From positions 34,462,213 through 34,526,212 of the forward strand of contig OZ234493.1 of the NCBI GenBank assembly GCA_965153455.1: a DNA stretch of 64,000 nucleotides, read 5' to 3'. The notes below the pieces were generated by a model. It was not told the origin of the DNA, made no database searches, and saw only the letters and a list, made by a program, of their open reading frames with translations. Every line of letters starts with the position of its first letter. Position 1 is the stretch's first letter. The DNA comes from Sphagnum compactum. Lineage: Eukaryota > Bryophyta > Sphagnopsida > Sphagnales. Shown here in pieces: positions 34,274 to 46,899 of this stretch. Both the position numbers and the translations under genes were made by a program.

Positions 34274-34805
34274 TGTTTATTGGCCTTGCCTACCAAAAAG
34301 GCAAGGATATTGTGTTTAGATTCATTATTGAGTATAGTAGCTTAATGGATTTTGACCCCCCCTAGGAAATAGGTTTATTTTTATAAGAGGATTTTCGAAA
34401 CATGATATTTTGGCTTGTGTTGAAACTTAAGTTTAGTTATAGAGTGTTATAATATCTTGAAGGATTTTGGTTTCTTTTAATAAGGATTTTTTTGAAGATT
34501 ATAAGGGCAACACGGACACACAAGACTCACCACGGCCCAAACTTGGGGGAAGCCACCACCTTCCCCCTTGTAGTATACTGTGGACCTCTCCACGGGACCC
34601 ACATCCAAATGGCTTTTCTCTCCCGGGACTCCCGTGTGGGAGTCCCGAAATCGCGCCAACGGGCACTCTCGCAACTTTGGAGCCCCGTAACTTTGCGAGC
34701 AAACATCGAATCAAAGTGTGGTCTAAAGCAAAGTTGTAGCTCGCGTCGAGAGCTTTCCAACGGTATGTGGCATGTCGTATGCAGTGTGACGCACCCCTTG
34801 TTCAT
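34274..34805 (+). repeat. LTR-like repeat copy C, GC-rich 3' half
   Basis: The first about 230 bp follow copies A and B (tggccttgcc, gattcattattgagtatag, gttgaaactt, aatatcttgaaggatttt, gaagattata). Then, instead of their AT-rich 3' half, a GC-rich segment follows with a perfect 10-bp hairpin CGGGACTCCC-gtgt-GGGAGTCCCG at 34624-34647. The copies converge again at CAGTGTGACGCACCCC and cttgtt. This looks like a second LTR subtype. Confidence 0.65.
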
Positions 34806-35024
34806 TGTGGAATCCTCGACCGAAAAAAATTACCACTCATGAATTCATGAGTGTGATGGGTAGTTAAAATTGCTACTTGTTCATAGGAGGAATCCTCCAT
34901 ACAAAGTTAACACTCATTCATTGTGGTGAGTAGTAAGTTAAAAAATTGCTAGTTACCATTCATTGTAGAATCCCCCCCCCCCCCATCACAAATTACCACT
35001 CATTCATCATGGTGGGCAGTCATT
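34798..35024 (+). repeat. Tandem repeat, about 3 x 75-80 bp
   Basis: Three units each begin near ttgttcattg/ttcatagg/ccattcattg, carry aatcct or aatccc, then ttaccactcat/ttaacactcat and a gtgggtagt-like end. It begins right after LTR-like copy C. The first unit contains a perfect 20-bp palindrome, cactcatgaattcatgagtg (34834-34853). Confidence 0.6.
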
Positions 35025-35465
35025 TTGGATCAGAGAATTACCATGGTCCACAAATACTCTCTAAGTACATACAAGGGCGGTCCTCCTCCTCCCTCCGTCT
35101 CATACTGCCCGTCTCAAAATTGTACTCCGTCCATGCTCCACAAGCTATGTACAACCGTCTTCATTTCTTTGATATCTCCGAGTAAATCACCCAAGTGTTG
35201 GTCATTTACCCGTCGGTTCTTTCTTCGGTGGAACACCAGCCAAGACTGGTTTATATATACCGTATGTATGCATGAATGAATCTGAAATGGATGCAAATCT
35301 AATGACCGACCAACCAATGCAGCATGCATGCATTCCGTGTGTAAGTTGAATTCGAAGTTGGATAACTCACAAAAGTGTTGATAAATTGGCCATTTTAATA
35401 CTTGGGTACATACTTGCTTGATGATAGCTAGTATCACAAGCTAAACTCCTCCACTACTCAGGGTT

Positions 35466-35695
35466 TTAAAAAGCATTTGAGTATATACAGATTGTCCCTT
35501 TGTTCATTTGTTTCATCTCCTCCAGTACTTACTTACTTACTTACATACTTAGTGTTTTATAACCATTTGAGTATTTACAGATTGTCCCCCTTTGTTCAAT
35601 TTATTTCATCTCCTCCAGTACTTACTTACTTACTTAGTGTTTTATAAATATGGAGCATACATTATATTGTCCCTCTCTATTCATTTATTTGTGGG
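35466..35695 (+). repeat. Tandem duplication, period about 90 bp
   Basis: catttgagtatatacagatt at 35474 recurs as catttgagtatttacagatt at 35564, each followed by ttgtcccc..., tttcatctcctccagtactt, (actt)n and agtgttttata. A shorter third partial unit follows. Confidence 0.8.
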
Positions 35696-36064
35696 ATTGT
35701 ATGCACTCATACACACTAAATAAAATCAATCATGTGGAGGACAACAAGTTATTGAACCAGGGTTTAGTGCAGCTCTACCCATTATCCATACCCATTATTG
35801 AAGGGGGAATCTAGTAGTATTTATTTATCACATCCAACCTTGTGTTCATTATTACTTCTCACTCATCACCCATCAACATGAAAAAATGAAATAATATTGT
35901 AAGGTGAAAGATTATTTAGACCCAACCACTTAGGCCAATTGAGAGCATTCATTTTCACGTTCAATGCCTTTTACAAGCACTAAATCTTATACACATTTAG
36001 CAATACAATAAAGATATAAAATTATTAATAAATTTATGAAATCATCCTACTTACATTGTGATCA

Positions 36065-36690
36065 AATTCAACAAAAATTAATTAAAATGTGAGATGTTGA
36101 AATTTTTCATAAATTTCAAGTGAAAAATGTTGAAAGTGGGTAAGAACTTTCAAGATGATATTTCTTAATTTGATGAAATGTCAAATTAGCAACTATGAAA
36201 CATAACAATTGTTATATCCATATGTTTTGAAATTGGAACACATGAAACTTGCAATCACATGAAATTTCAAATATAATTATATAAAATTAACTTGACAAAA
36301 CAAATACCTAGTATAAAGCCCCAAAAAATACAATCTTCAAATAAGATAAAACTTGAAGTCACTACACACTTGCCATTAATTGTGCAATCTCATCATTTTC
36401 AAAAAGCTCCTCAAAGTCTTAGTCTTCAAACATCCTTTTTTAACACATTTTATGGGCATCACTCCAGAAAACATTTACTAATTTTTTAACCTTCCTTGAA
36501 AAACTCCTCTAAGTCCCTTGTCCTCCTTTAACACATGTCATGATCGTCATTCAACAAAGTTTAGTTTTGAACACTCCCATTAACAAGTTATCAAAATAAT
36601 AGGATTTAGCATGTCAAAAACTTAAAAAGTTCAACTTTGGGTGTCCAAAGTTCCTTTGGTCTAAAATTAATTCAATTTGACACAACAGCA
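36065..36690 (+). repeat. Old dispersed AT-rich repeat, copy 2
   Basis: Counterpart of 55-570: aatttcaagtgaaaaatgtt, ccatatgttttgaaa, cacatgaaatttcaaat, aacttgacaa, cttgccattaatt, tcttcaaacatcc, then gtgtccaaagttcc. Same orientation, strong divergence. Confidence 0.5.
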
Positions 36691-39599
36691 ATTGAACCTA
36701 ACCCTAACCACAAGGTAAGGTAATGTAAAGGATTTTACAAGCCTTTTCGTTTTGATGTGAAATCTCAGATCCAAAATGATTTTTTTGTCAATGTGAAAAA
36801 TTAAAGTTTTTAAAAGATATTAATTGTCAAGTTTGGACCTTTTTTGGAGAACAATTGCCCAAATTCAACATTGAGTTTCAATTAATGTTGGGCAGTTTTA
36901 GGTTCCTAACCGAGTATGGATCTAATTCAAGTTTTAAAAATGAACCCAACATGTTTACATGGACTTCAAATTGGCCAAGAACTAGATCTAATAGTTCTAC
37001 ATGGACCTAAAATCAACCCAACAATTCTACATGGACCTTGAACTAGCATTAGAATCGAGCCTAAAAAGTTTTCATAGATCCAAACTTGACAAATCTTGAG
37101 GGTTTATTTACAAAGTCCAATACTTAACGTTAGGTATGCAATAGAATCCTAGGTTTAAATAATGTTTATGGTTTCCCTATTTTGAAGTTCTAGGGCTCTA
37201 GGGTCATAGGTCTTAACCTTAAGCTTGAATATATAAGGGCATCTCTAATGGTAGCATTAACATGGCTTTTACACAATTATGTTATGATGTTCCCAAGGTT
37301 GTTTCCCTGTGTTGGATAGAAGCCCAAATAAGGCCCATGTCAATGGAAACCATTGTGGGCAAACTATTCTCTATGTTGTTCCCATGGGGATCACTAAATA
37401 TTAAAATTCTACACTACCTTTGCATCAAACAATATCTTGTCTAGGGCTAGAGGTGATGGAAACTTTTTTTCTCATCTTATTGTTACTTAATTTTAATATG
37501 CACATATTTAAACTACCATAAATTTAATTATATTTTTTGTTTGCATCAATTTTGACACCCTATGTTTATTTGATTTTTCAATTTTAGTATTTGATCAAGA
37601 AATAGGAACACATCATGACAACCCTTATTGTTTGAAGGTTTGAAAGATGTAATGAAATGAATACAACCATTTGCTCCTTTGGATGGATAAATTATAGTTC
37701 CTACCAAATAACTAACATACATACATGATTTTTTAACCATCAATCATTACATTTCATTCAAAGCAAACATAAAAGGATTTGAACAAAAAAGTCATTATAT
37801 GTGTGTTTCAAACTTCAAAGCTTTTAAAAACTACTTCAAAATGAAGACAAAAACACCACATGAGAGAAAACCAAACGGTGAGGTGGTATACCCCCCAAGA
37901 CAAATGCCAATCAAATTTGGCATACTAGTCAATTTGCAATTCCTCATATCAATCTAACCTTTCATTGGCAAGCTAAAAAATGCTTCCATCAATTCTTTAG
38001 GGTCGGATGGAAGTGTAGTAGGGAACTTTGGTGACATTTGTAAATAATTTGTAATTTCTTGAATTGTGATGTTTCAACAACAATTATTTGTATTTTTTCA
38101 TCTACTAACATATTAATTCAAACTACTAAAAATTTAATGTTTAAAATTTTTAATACATATGCTTCTTCTTTTTTTAATTATAATATTGGGAATTAATATA
38201 TAACTATATATCAATTATAAATTGGTTTTTAGAATAAAATAGCCATATTATAAAAATAATTGAATTAAATTTTTACCCAAAAATGAGTATATGGCACCTT
38301 ATATTTATACTTGCATATTTTTTAATTCAAAAAAGAATGTCCCCCTTAGGTTTGTACCCTATTGTTGCTATTGGGAACATGTTGAAGAACACTTTGAGAA
38401 CTTTGGGAATTTAAAGGAACACCATGGGGACACCATGGGAGCCTTTTGGGAATACCAAAATAAAAAAAAATCAAGATCAACTTTTGAACCATCCCAAAGA
38501 ATAAACCAAAACTAACATTAACATAAACCCAAAATTAGAGTTTGTTATAAAGGTTAGACTCATTGGACCCATCATACCCATAACCATTGGTCAAGAAAAT
38601 GTGATTTGACTCTAAAATTAACGAATTTTAATTTTTGAAAGTACTCACTAGGCATAGAACTAGGTGTTTTTTATTTTTTTTAAAACTTTAAACCTAGACC
38701 CACCAATTCTTGTAAAAACCAATAACCAACCAACACCAATTCAATAGGTAGCCAAAAAAAAGATCCTTAAATGTTGTTACTTTCTTTTCTTTTCTTAGCC
38801 AATTTTTTTACTAATTCTTGTTACAGATGATCACAACTTATGTTATGAAAGACAAACAAACAAACAAAATGAAAAAAAGAAACAAAACAACTATTGCTAC
38901 ATACCAAAATGTCCCTTTCAAGTTTGAAAAAAAGGAAATTGAACACTTTTTCATCAAATGATTTTGTTTTAATGTAGCATCAAGAAGGTATTCAATAGGA
39001 AAGCAAACATGTGCCAACCTAAAAATTATTTTCTTTTTCACATGGTTGACAAAGGAATTTTTGAACCAAAAAATATTAGTGAGGGTACACCACAAAATTG
39101 ATGAACTTTTCATCACAAGCTCATCAAAATGATTGTGTATTGTATACATGTATATTAAGGAATATTTAATGTCATTTTTTATTCAAAGAAGAAGTTGTTA
39201 TTTTGAAGTGAAAAGCCTTAAGGATTCACCCATCACTAAAACCAATTTGGAGATGTTTTATATTCTATACATGGAACCTTATGTATATTTCTAATGTGAC
39301 AAACCTACTCATGTATAACAAAAGAGTCAAACTTTTGGCAAAGAATATGGGACCACTAGTGGTGGTATTGGAAACACCATTGTGGAGAACGCATGGACAT
39401 CTTGGGAACATCATGAGGACTTGGGCAACAAATCTAAGAAAACTTGAATTGCATTGGGAACATCAAAAGGTCTATAAGTATGATGGGAACATGATAAAAA
39501 AGAATGATGAACATGAAAATAACAATTGTGGGGAAACCCCAACTAAATTGATGTTAGGTTTCATTCCAATAACTTATCTTGTAAAAGATTAATCCTAAA
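36691..39599. other. AT-rich intergenic, nothing recognised
   Basis: No supported gene or element ends. The 103-codon frames at 38838-39149 (minus) and 39281-39592 (plus) have no family resemblance. Confidence 0.5.
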
Positions 39600-39800
39600 A
39601 GTAGATAGGTAAGTAGATAGAACAATAAGTGGCTATTAAAGAAATTCATGTATATAATAAGTACATAGTTAAAGGCTCCTAGGTTGTTAGTATATAGGTA
39701 GTAAAAACAACTCTTGAAATAACCATTATGGTTAACAAGGGAAATGGAACCCAATGATAAAATGTTTCCTATCCACTCACCATCCATCCTTCATAATATG
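39600..39800. repeat. Partial copy of the 17.3-kb foldback family
   Basis: gttagtatataggtagtaaa, taaccattatggttaacaa, gaaatggaacccaatgataaaa-like order, ccatccatccttcataat and gttggttcact parallel the right half of the 17332-17703 element. Confidence 0.55.
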
Positions 39801-40329
39801 TTGTTGGTTCACTATGAAAACTTGACCATAGCATTCATTTGGGTGCTCTAGAAGATCCTAAAGAAAGTTGTCATTGTAAAGAAGCTTTCCCCTCCTCCCT
39901 AAGTTACAAGACCTATTAGTTGATAACACAATAAAGTAATACATCAAAGTCACTTTGTGTTCTTATTCAACTAAAGGAAAAAATACAAAGCATTCAATAG
40001 CCAAGCATAGGTTAGGTGTGGCGTTGGGTATTGTTATAAAATTAAAGTGTTTATGGGACCAAGGTTAAGTAATATGTTGCAAAACCATAAAAATTTATGT
40101 TCATAAAATCCAAACTATAATCCAAAATCTAATTAAGACGTTCACTTCACCATGTCATTTTATATTTTTATAATTACTAATGTGTATCATTGTTATGCTA
40201 TGTGGTCGAATTCTATATTCCAATTCTCTAACACAAATTTTCAAATTACATTAAGCCAAATATCTAAAGTAATACATTCATCTAAGAACCCATAGCAAGA
40301 CATTATTCATTATTTGAACTACGAATCAT

Positions 40330-40622
40330 TGTTTTAATTTAACTAGTTATCCTGCTGGTTAATTTTTGCCTTGTGATGGTTCTTTCTTCTTTCTTGTTCT
40401 TGGGCCTTGTCTTTTGTGTGTGTATCATCAAATTGAAGAGTCGCAAAGTAACAAGCCCTGATAATAAGCTAGAGAGCAAAGGAGCTTTCAACATGTTTGT
40501 GCATGCTTACTCCAATTAAACATGTTTTCTTTTAAAGACACATGCATACAAAAAATTGAATATAAGCATCATTATGTGTTTGGTGAATGTATATTCTTAT
40601 TTATGTTTCTTTGTTTTCATCA
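40330..40622 (+). repeat. Copia 2 5' LTR
   Basis: Ends ttttcatca. The start is placed at TGTTTTAATTTAACTAG by comparison with the 3' copy, and similarity fades upstream of it. Confidence 0.75.
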
Positions 40623-40682
40623 AGTTATGGGCCCACAAGTTTGATAAAATAACATAAAAATTAGTGCATTGTTTAGTGAAAG

Positions 40683-41460
40683 ATGGATCTTAAATATCTT
40701 AACAAATTAGTGATAAGGTCCAACAAAAAGAATTTGAGCTTATGGAAGTACCAAATGGAGATGGTGCTTGAAGCAAAACCACTATTGATGGTGATTGCTA
40801 GATTTGGTGATTTGAAGATGTGAAAAGTTGTGAGGAGGAAAATCATTGGCGACATGCAAAAGCCATAATATGAATGCTCATTGGGACCAATGTGGATGAA
40901 CAACATTTAAATATACTAATCAAGTGCAAGACCATCACATATGTGGAGCAAAAATTAATTGTCCATGAGCAACATTTTAGGGATGATGTGCACATGCTAC
41001 ATGGAGATTTGTTTAGCTATAATTTGAAGGAGGGAGACAACATTGATGCTCATGTTTTGAATGTAAAAAACATGGCCCATAGATTAAGTGATTTGGGATA
41101 AGCAATATTGTTGAAGTCTATGCATAGCACATAGGTGTTAGGCAATATACCACCAAACTACAATGTTATTGCATGTGTATGGGACAACTTACTAAACAAA
41201 CAATAACAATATTTGCACTAACAATGTGATTCTTGAAGCTTGAAAGCATGATCAAGATGTAGAATGGGATTAGGTGTTAGAAAGAAACAAGACATTTTTC
41301 TCATCAAATGGTTCTAACATAAAGAGCATGCATTGAAGGAGACATTTGAGAAGAAGCAAGATAGCAATTATATTAAGGAGCTGAACAAGTGTTGGACTAA
41401 ATGTAACAATTACAAATAATTTGGTCATCAAGTTGAAAAATGTCCAAACAAGGACAAAAT
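40683..41460 (+). pseudogene. Copia 2 gag and zinc knuckle (broken)
   Basis: Opens MDLKYLNKLVIRSNKKNLSL, continues with WKYQMEMVLEAKP, then in the 40874 frame INVDEQ-like to EGDNIDAHVLNVKNMAHRLS, standard Copia gag words. Near 41387 a degenerate knuckle reads KCWTKCNNYK, stop, FGHQVEKCP. Several stops and frame shifts. Confidence 0.8.
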
Positions 41461-41659
41461 GATGGAAAAAAGGCAAAAAGATAAGAATGAGGATTATGTA
41501 ATAAGAACCATGGAGGACATTGAAACTAAAACACAATTTGTGAAGAGTCTTTGAAAGATCATAGTTACAAAAGAAAATAAATAGAACATTAAGATGAATC
41601 AAAAGTCACAATGACAAAGACATGAATAAAAATATTGAAAACATTAATGGAAAAAAAAC

Positions 41660-42033
41660 ATGAATGTTAGATTGGTTTGTTGATTCAAGAGCCACATAAC
41701 ATATATCTAATTTCCATGAATGGATGATGAATTTTGTTCTAATGACCTCAGAGAGCTAGTCAATGGCAATATTTCAAGATGACAATCAATATTGGGTCCA
41801 TGGAACAAGATATACATACATCTTTAAAAATGTAGAGAGAGTTTGGAAAAACATTGTGTTGAAGAGAATTATTTACATTCCCCTTTGAAATTAGGAAAAA
41901 AAATTCTTTTAATGAAACAAACAATAATTCAAGGGATTATGATTTAATTTGATGATGACATTTTCACAATGATTGATAGGAATGTTGGTGATGCTATAAT
42001 GTTGGATGGACACCTCAATGGGAAGACGTAAAA
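41660..42033 (+). pseudogene. Copia 2 protease (broken)
   Basis: LDWFVDSRAT, stop, HISNFHEWM corresponds to the Copia protease start (usually WxxDSGATxHI), with the catalytic Gly changed. It ends where the GGGT-TIR element was inserted. Confidence 0.7.
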
Positions 42034-42302
42034 GGGTGAGAATCCTTTAAAGTGCACCACGCAGGACGAAAATGGCCTAGTCCTTTTTGCAATCCTTTTT
42101 TACCCTATCTTTTAATCCCCATAAAAAATAATGAGTCAAAAGTTGTCAAATATTTTAAAAAGATTATATTTTATACAATTCTAGATTCCATCATAATCAT
42201 CCATAAATGTGTTTTTACATGGTAAAAAAAGATTAGGCAAAAAAATCAAAAAATGGTGATGTTATGACAAGATTTTGGTACACCTAAAAAAAATTTACAC
42301 CC
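42034..42302 (+). mobile_element. GGGT-TIR miniature element, copy 2
   Basis: GGGTGAGAATCCTTTAAAG at the left; the reverse complement of the right end is GGGTGTAAATTTTTTTTAGG. It parallels copies 1 and 3 throughout, with shared words aaaaataatga(a/g)tcaaaag and catcataatcatc. Flanks aaa and aaa fit a 3-bp duplication but are low-complexity. Inserted between protease and pre-integrase of Copia 2. Confidence 0.8.
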
Positions 42303-43240
42303 AAAAGTTGAATGCAAAGGTTTACCACCAATGGAGTCAGTGGAGTTGATAGATGTTCAAATAACCTCTATTACAAGTCATGAAAGAGTCAAACCAAATT
42401 TGGTTATTTAGCATAAGCGATATGTTCACTTGAATTTCTCAATCCTAAAAAATATGTATTGAAATTAAACTATTAAAGGTTTGGAAATATTTGATAAAAT
42501 ATCAAAAAGTGAAAATTTTTATGAAGGGCGTAAATTTGGAAAACAACATTGTCATTGATACCTAGTAGACCCTAAGAAATAAAGATTCAACACACCCAAA
42601 AAGTTAATCCATTCTTACTTATGTGTTCCCATGGGTTCACACAATCTAATGTGGAAGGGGTAGCCTTTTAATATTATGTCATTTTCAAAATTGATTGTAT
42701 AAGCTTTAAGTTTGTGTGTTTCATAAAGCACAAGTTAGAGACATTTGCATGTTTCAAAAATTTGTTAAATTGAAACTAGAATGAAAGGAAATCTAATGTG
42801 ACAAAATTTTGTTCAAATCAAGGAGGAGAGTATGTAAACAAAGAGTTCAACTTGTACTTGTTAGAATAAGGCATCAAAAGGAATATAGTGTTACCTATGC
42901 CCATGAACAAAATGGCTTCATCAAACATGACAACAAAATTGTCATGGAGGCAACATGTAGCATATTACATGTAAAAGGCCTACCAAAATTCCTTAAGGTT
43001 AAAGTTATTAACACAGTGGTTCATGCGTTACATTACATAGCAACAAAAACATTGGTTGGATCTACACCATATGAACAATGGAGTGGTAAACAACCAAACA
43101 TCTCATACTTTTGAGTGTTTTGATGGTTTATATTTAAACAATGTGTGCCAAAGGAACAAAAAAAAACATTAAACCCAAATGCACAACACCATGTTGTTTT
43201 TCATATAACAAGGGTACCAATTATGGAACCCAAGTGGGTT
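42303..43240 (+). pseudogene. Copia 2 pre-integrase and integrase (broken)
   Basis: The pre-integrase has RYVHLNFSIL and GLEIFDKISKSENFYEG, then GRKFGKQHC. The integrase reads FCSNQGGEYVNKEF (the usual SDxGGEY, second Asp region changed to Asn), then YAHEQNGFIKHDNKIVMEAT, FLKVKVINTVVHALHYI and TPYEQWSGKQPNISYF. Multiple frame breaks. Confidence 0.85.
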
Positions 43241-43295
43241 CAAAAGATTTCCATTGCCCCAAATGTGGAGTGAAAACACATCAAAAACTAAGTTT

Positions 43296-43875
43296 ACACA
43301 ACAACACATTTTGAGTTTTGCGACTAGCTTTTACAACTACTTACTAGTTAGGAAGGACATATGTGACTAGAGACTACTAAGTTGTTAAACCCATGTCATT
43401 TCACCCATTTAATCACAAGTGATGTTTAGTTGCAACCCCCAGTTGTTTTAATAATGAAATTTTTAAAAAATTCTTATAATAATGAAATTCCATGTCATCA
43501 TTAACCTTGGTGTAATGTGTAAAGTGCATGCCATCTCAACTTAGTCGTTTTATTCAACTAAGTGTTACAAGACATTTTGATGAATGGATAACATGTGTCA
43601 AAAATTTATAAACACGTTATAAGTCATTGCACATGACCAAAAGTCAACCTAATTTAGCCCACGTAAATAGCATAGCCAAAAGTCAACTTACCCTAACCTA
43701 GCCTAGTTCACCTAGCCAAAAATTAACCTAGCTTAACTTAGCTAGGTTAACACGACATCTCAATGGCCTTTGCAACTACATAGTGGTTTTTGTGACCAAA
43801 TAGTTACAACTATAGTCAAAAAGGACAAAGTGGTTTCTTTGACCAATCAAAAAACCCATAATGTGTTGTTGTGTT
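43296..43875. mobile_element. TIR element with ACACAACAACAC ends
   Basis: Left end ACACAACAACACATTTTGAG; right end as reverse complement ACACAACAACACATTATGGG. Inside, GTTGCAACT-type words recur, reminiscent of the CACTA element at 12.3 kb, and there is an 11-bp hairpin TTAACCTAGCT/AGCTAGGTTAA at 43723-43750. No transposase. Target duplication not clear, so the superfamily (Mutator-like or CACTA-derived) is unresolved. Confidence 0.7.
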
Positions 43876-44304
43876 ACTTAAGAAGTCTCCAATGATTCAC
43901 AATAATAATTGCATGTGATAGTGGAAAACATGTAGTTTAAGGGTTTGTGCCAAATATAGGAGATGTAGACAATTAATCAAGTGATATAAGAGGTGCCAAT
44001 AATCATTAAGGTGATGGGTTAAGAACAAAAGATAATTAAGCCTATTGGTTGCCTTGGAACGTGTGAATTATAATGGACTTGATTTAGCTTTTGTGTGGAG
44101 CCATTAGCAAAACTTGACAACTCTACCAATGTTGAGAACATTGAAAAGTTAATTTAGTAACCACAAAGAACATGACAAGCTCCATAGATATACAAAGAAT
44201 GGGACAAAGTTGTCATTCGCCCATACAACTCACAAGTGTGCAACACATATATTCATCAAGTATCTAGTCAAAAACGTAACAAGAATTTCAATCACTTGAC
44301 ATGT

Positions 44305-44680
44305 CTAAATGGAAGGGAACAATGGATGATGAATATTTAAATCTTTGTTGGTCAATTCTACTTGGGAGTTGATGCAATCACCCTCAAGATGAAAGATTGT
44401 CAAATCAAAGCCAAATTGGTGGGATTTTAAAGCAATAAAAAGTGACACCAATTGTGAAAGGTTACACACATGTGCATGGATTTTATTACAATGAAACATT
44501 CATTCTTATGATAAAACATGATTCAATTTGGAGAATTTTTTCTCTATATTAACCCATGATATGCACATGATATAATATGATGTGCACACCTTTTTCTGTA
44601 TGGAAAATTGAATGTAGAATTTTATATTGAACAACCAGAAGGGTATGAGAATGATGGGTAGAAAAGAAATAAAAAGAAAA
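44305..44680 (+). pseudogene. Copia 2 reverse transcriptase, 5' part (broken)
   Basis: Frames read MDDEYLNL, then LLVNSTWELMQSPS and KIVKSK, then YNETFILMIKHDSIW, and DVHTFF followed after a shift by YGKLNVEFYIEQPEGYEN. These match the thumb-proximal and fingers region of Copia RT in the right order. Confidence 0.75.
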
Positions 44681-45590
44681 ATGGAAAGACTTGAGGGTAG
44701 CGACTGCCTTCTGTTTGCCTAACATCATGCTATAACTATCATCCTACAACAATTATTGTCTTCTATAGACTTGAAAAAAACCCTCGACCATTTGTAGACC
44801 TCATGTCGCTCCTACCTATCGTTTGCAGCACCTATAGAGCTTTTGTGGTTGATATTTACCATATGAAACAGATGTAAAACCTATGTCACTATTACCTACC
44901 ATCTACAATAGCTTTCCATTCTCTTTAGGCCTCAAATATTAAATCTACCTCTTTGTAGCTACCATCCAATGGCAACTACCATCATGTGGTATAAAATATT
45001 CTAGAGACTAAAACAAAAAGTGGATGGCAAACAAAAATATTATAGAAGATTTGAAAAACTAATACATTTGAATAACAAATTTTATGTAATATTAATATCA
45101 ACTATTCTCTCCTTTTCTTCCATCCTCTAAGTAGAACCAAACACGAATAAGAATTATGAGGATTCATCAACCATTTTTCATTGCAATGATAAGAATACAT
45201 TCTACTTCCATACTCTCCTCCTCTCTTTCCCATGGCACATACACATTTCTTCCCCAAGAAGACTATTCTAGCCACATCCAATCTAGAATAATCATAATCT
45301 TGAATACAAGGGAATGATCCACAATCCTCTCTTATCCTCCTCCTAATCTCCCTTCTCCCATACCACACAAGGTCCACATGCATTTCATGAAATAGGCCCT
45401 CCTTATCCTTCCTAGAAATCCTCACATGATTGGTGGATTACCACCAACCATTCATCTAACAAATCCCATTAGCTTCATCCTTAGTAAAAGATGGTAAGTT
45501 ATTACCATTAGTAACCCTTTAGTTACTAGGATGCCCATGGGCACTAATTAACTTAGGAATTTATACCCTTAACAAAAAGCATATATAACT
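44681..45590. other. Unexplained insertion within Copia 2 RT
   Basis: Separates IEQPEGYEN from the next RT block (PRQWNHF). It contains a 107-codon minus-strand frame (45102-45425, beginning MRISRKDKEGLFHEM) that I do not recognise. No terminal repeats were found, so it is probably another decayed element. Confidence 0.45.
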
Positions 45591-46659
45591 TCAAGTAGGT
45601 ACCAAGGCAATGGAATCACTTTTGACTATTTTTTGACAAGATACAATTTGGTGGCAAGTAGTGTTGACTCATGTGTCTATCATAACAATGGGCATATTGA
45701 GACAATGGCAAGGATTTTTGTTGAAAATTGGATTAATTGTTCAACTAATGAATCAAAATTAACTCATATGTTGTAATACATGAAAAAACATTTTGAAATG
45801 ATTTAGGGAGCAAACAATTATTACATCTATTTTGAGGTGAATCATCATTGCAACAATCAAGTTATGTTTACATCAAGTAGCAATGGCGCATAATTGATAC
45901 CATCCATTTTTTTGGGCTACAAAACAATAATCCAACCATAACCACAATGGATCTTCGTTCATGTCTAATAATAACAATAGAGGAAACACCCCCACTTTTA
46001 CATCAGAAAAACATGCAAATATAGGATGCCTCATGTACGCCATGACATTCACAAGGTCATATACAGCCTATGTTGTGAGTTGTGCAATTCAATTTTCAAA
46101 ACAAACTAGTCAAATGCACTAAATAGGAGTAAAACGCCTATTGTGTTATCTATAGAGGACTAAAGTTCATGGGATCATGTACGATGGAATGATTTTGACA
46201 ATCATCTAAGAAGATTTTGTGATAAAATTTTTACAAGAGATCAAAATGATCACAAGTCACACATACCTTGTATGTTTTCACTTTTGGACATGGAGCTTTA
46301 CCATGGTGTTGCAAGAAATAGCATGTACCTCATTATCCACTAAATACATTTCAACTTGTGCAATTACCAAACATGTTATCTAACTATAATGGTTTCTTGT
46401 CAAACATTGCAACGCCACAAAACAACCCCACACCATTATTCTATGACAATTGAACCGTAATTCATTTGGTGAAAAATCTAAAATTCATCATCGTAGTAAA
46501 CAAATTGACCCACAATATTATGTTATTTGGGAGAAGCAAGAATTTATAGAAATTGAGATTCATTACATTCCTATAACAAATGAAATTGTTGATATTTTGA
46601 CAAAACTATTGTCATTAGAAAAGACTTGCCACTTACACAAGCAGTTTGGGATTATTTAA
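45591..46659 (+). pseudogene. Copia 2 reverse transcriptase 3' part and RNase H (broken)
   Basis: RT continues with SSVDSCVYHNN, the region after the catalytic box with EVNHHCNNQVMFTSS, GCLMYAMTFTRSYTAYVVS and RLLCYL. RNase H ends with SKIHHRSKQIDPQYYVI, EIEIHYIPITNEIVDILTKL and LSLEKTCHLHKQFGI. The YVDD box itself is not recognisable. Confidence 0.85.
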
Positions 46660-46899
46660 AAGGATATTATGCTTTTGAAAAATAAAACCTAAATACTCAC
46701 CTTGCCAATCACATTTCATATAAAATAATTAGTGTGAATATGTTTAATTAAACATTGTATTGACAATGTTTCTTGGTAGATAGTTTTTTTGTATTCAAAA
46801 TAATAATGTGCAAATAACATCCTACATATTTTTTTGGCTAAATGAGTGGGAATGAAATAATAAATTCGTTTGTGAACCTAAAGTAGGACCTTTAATTAT

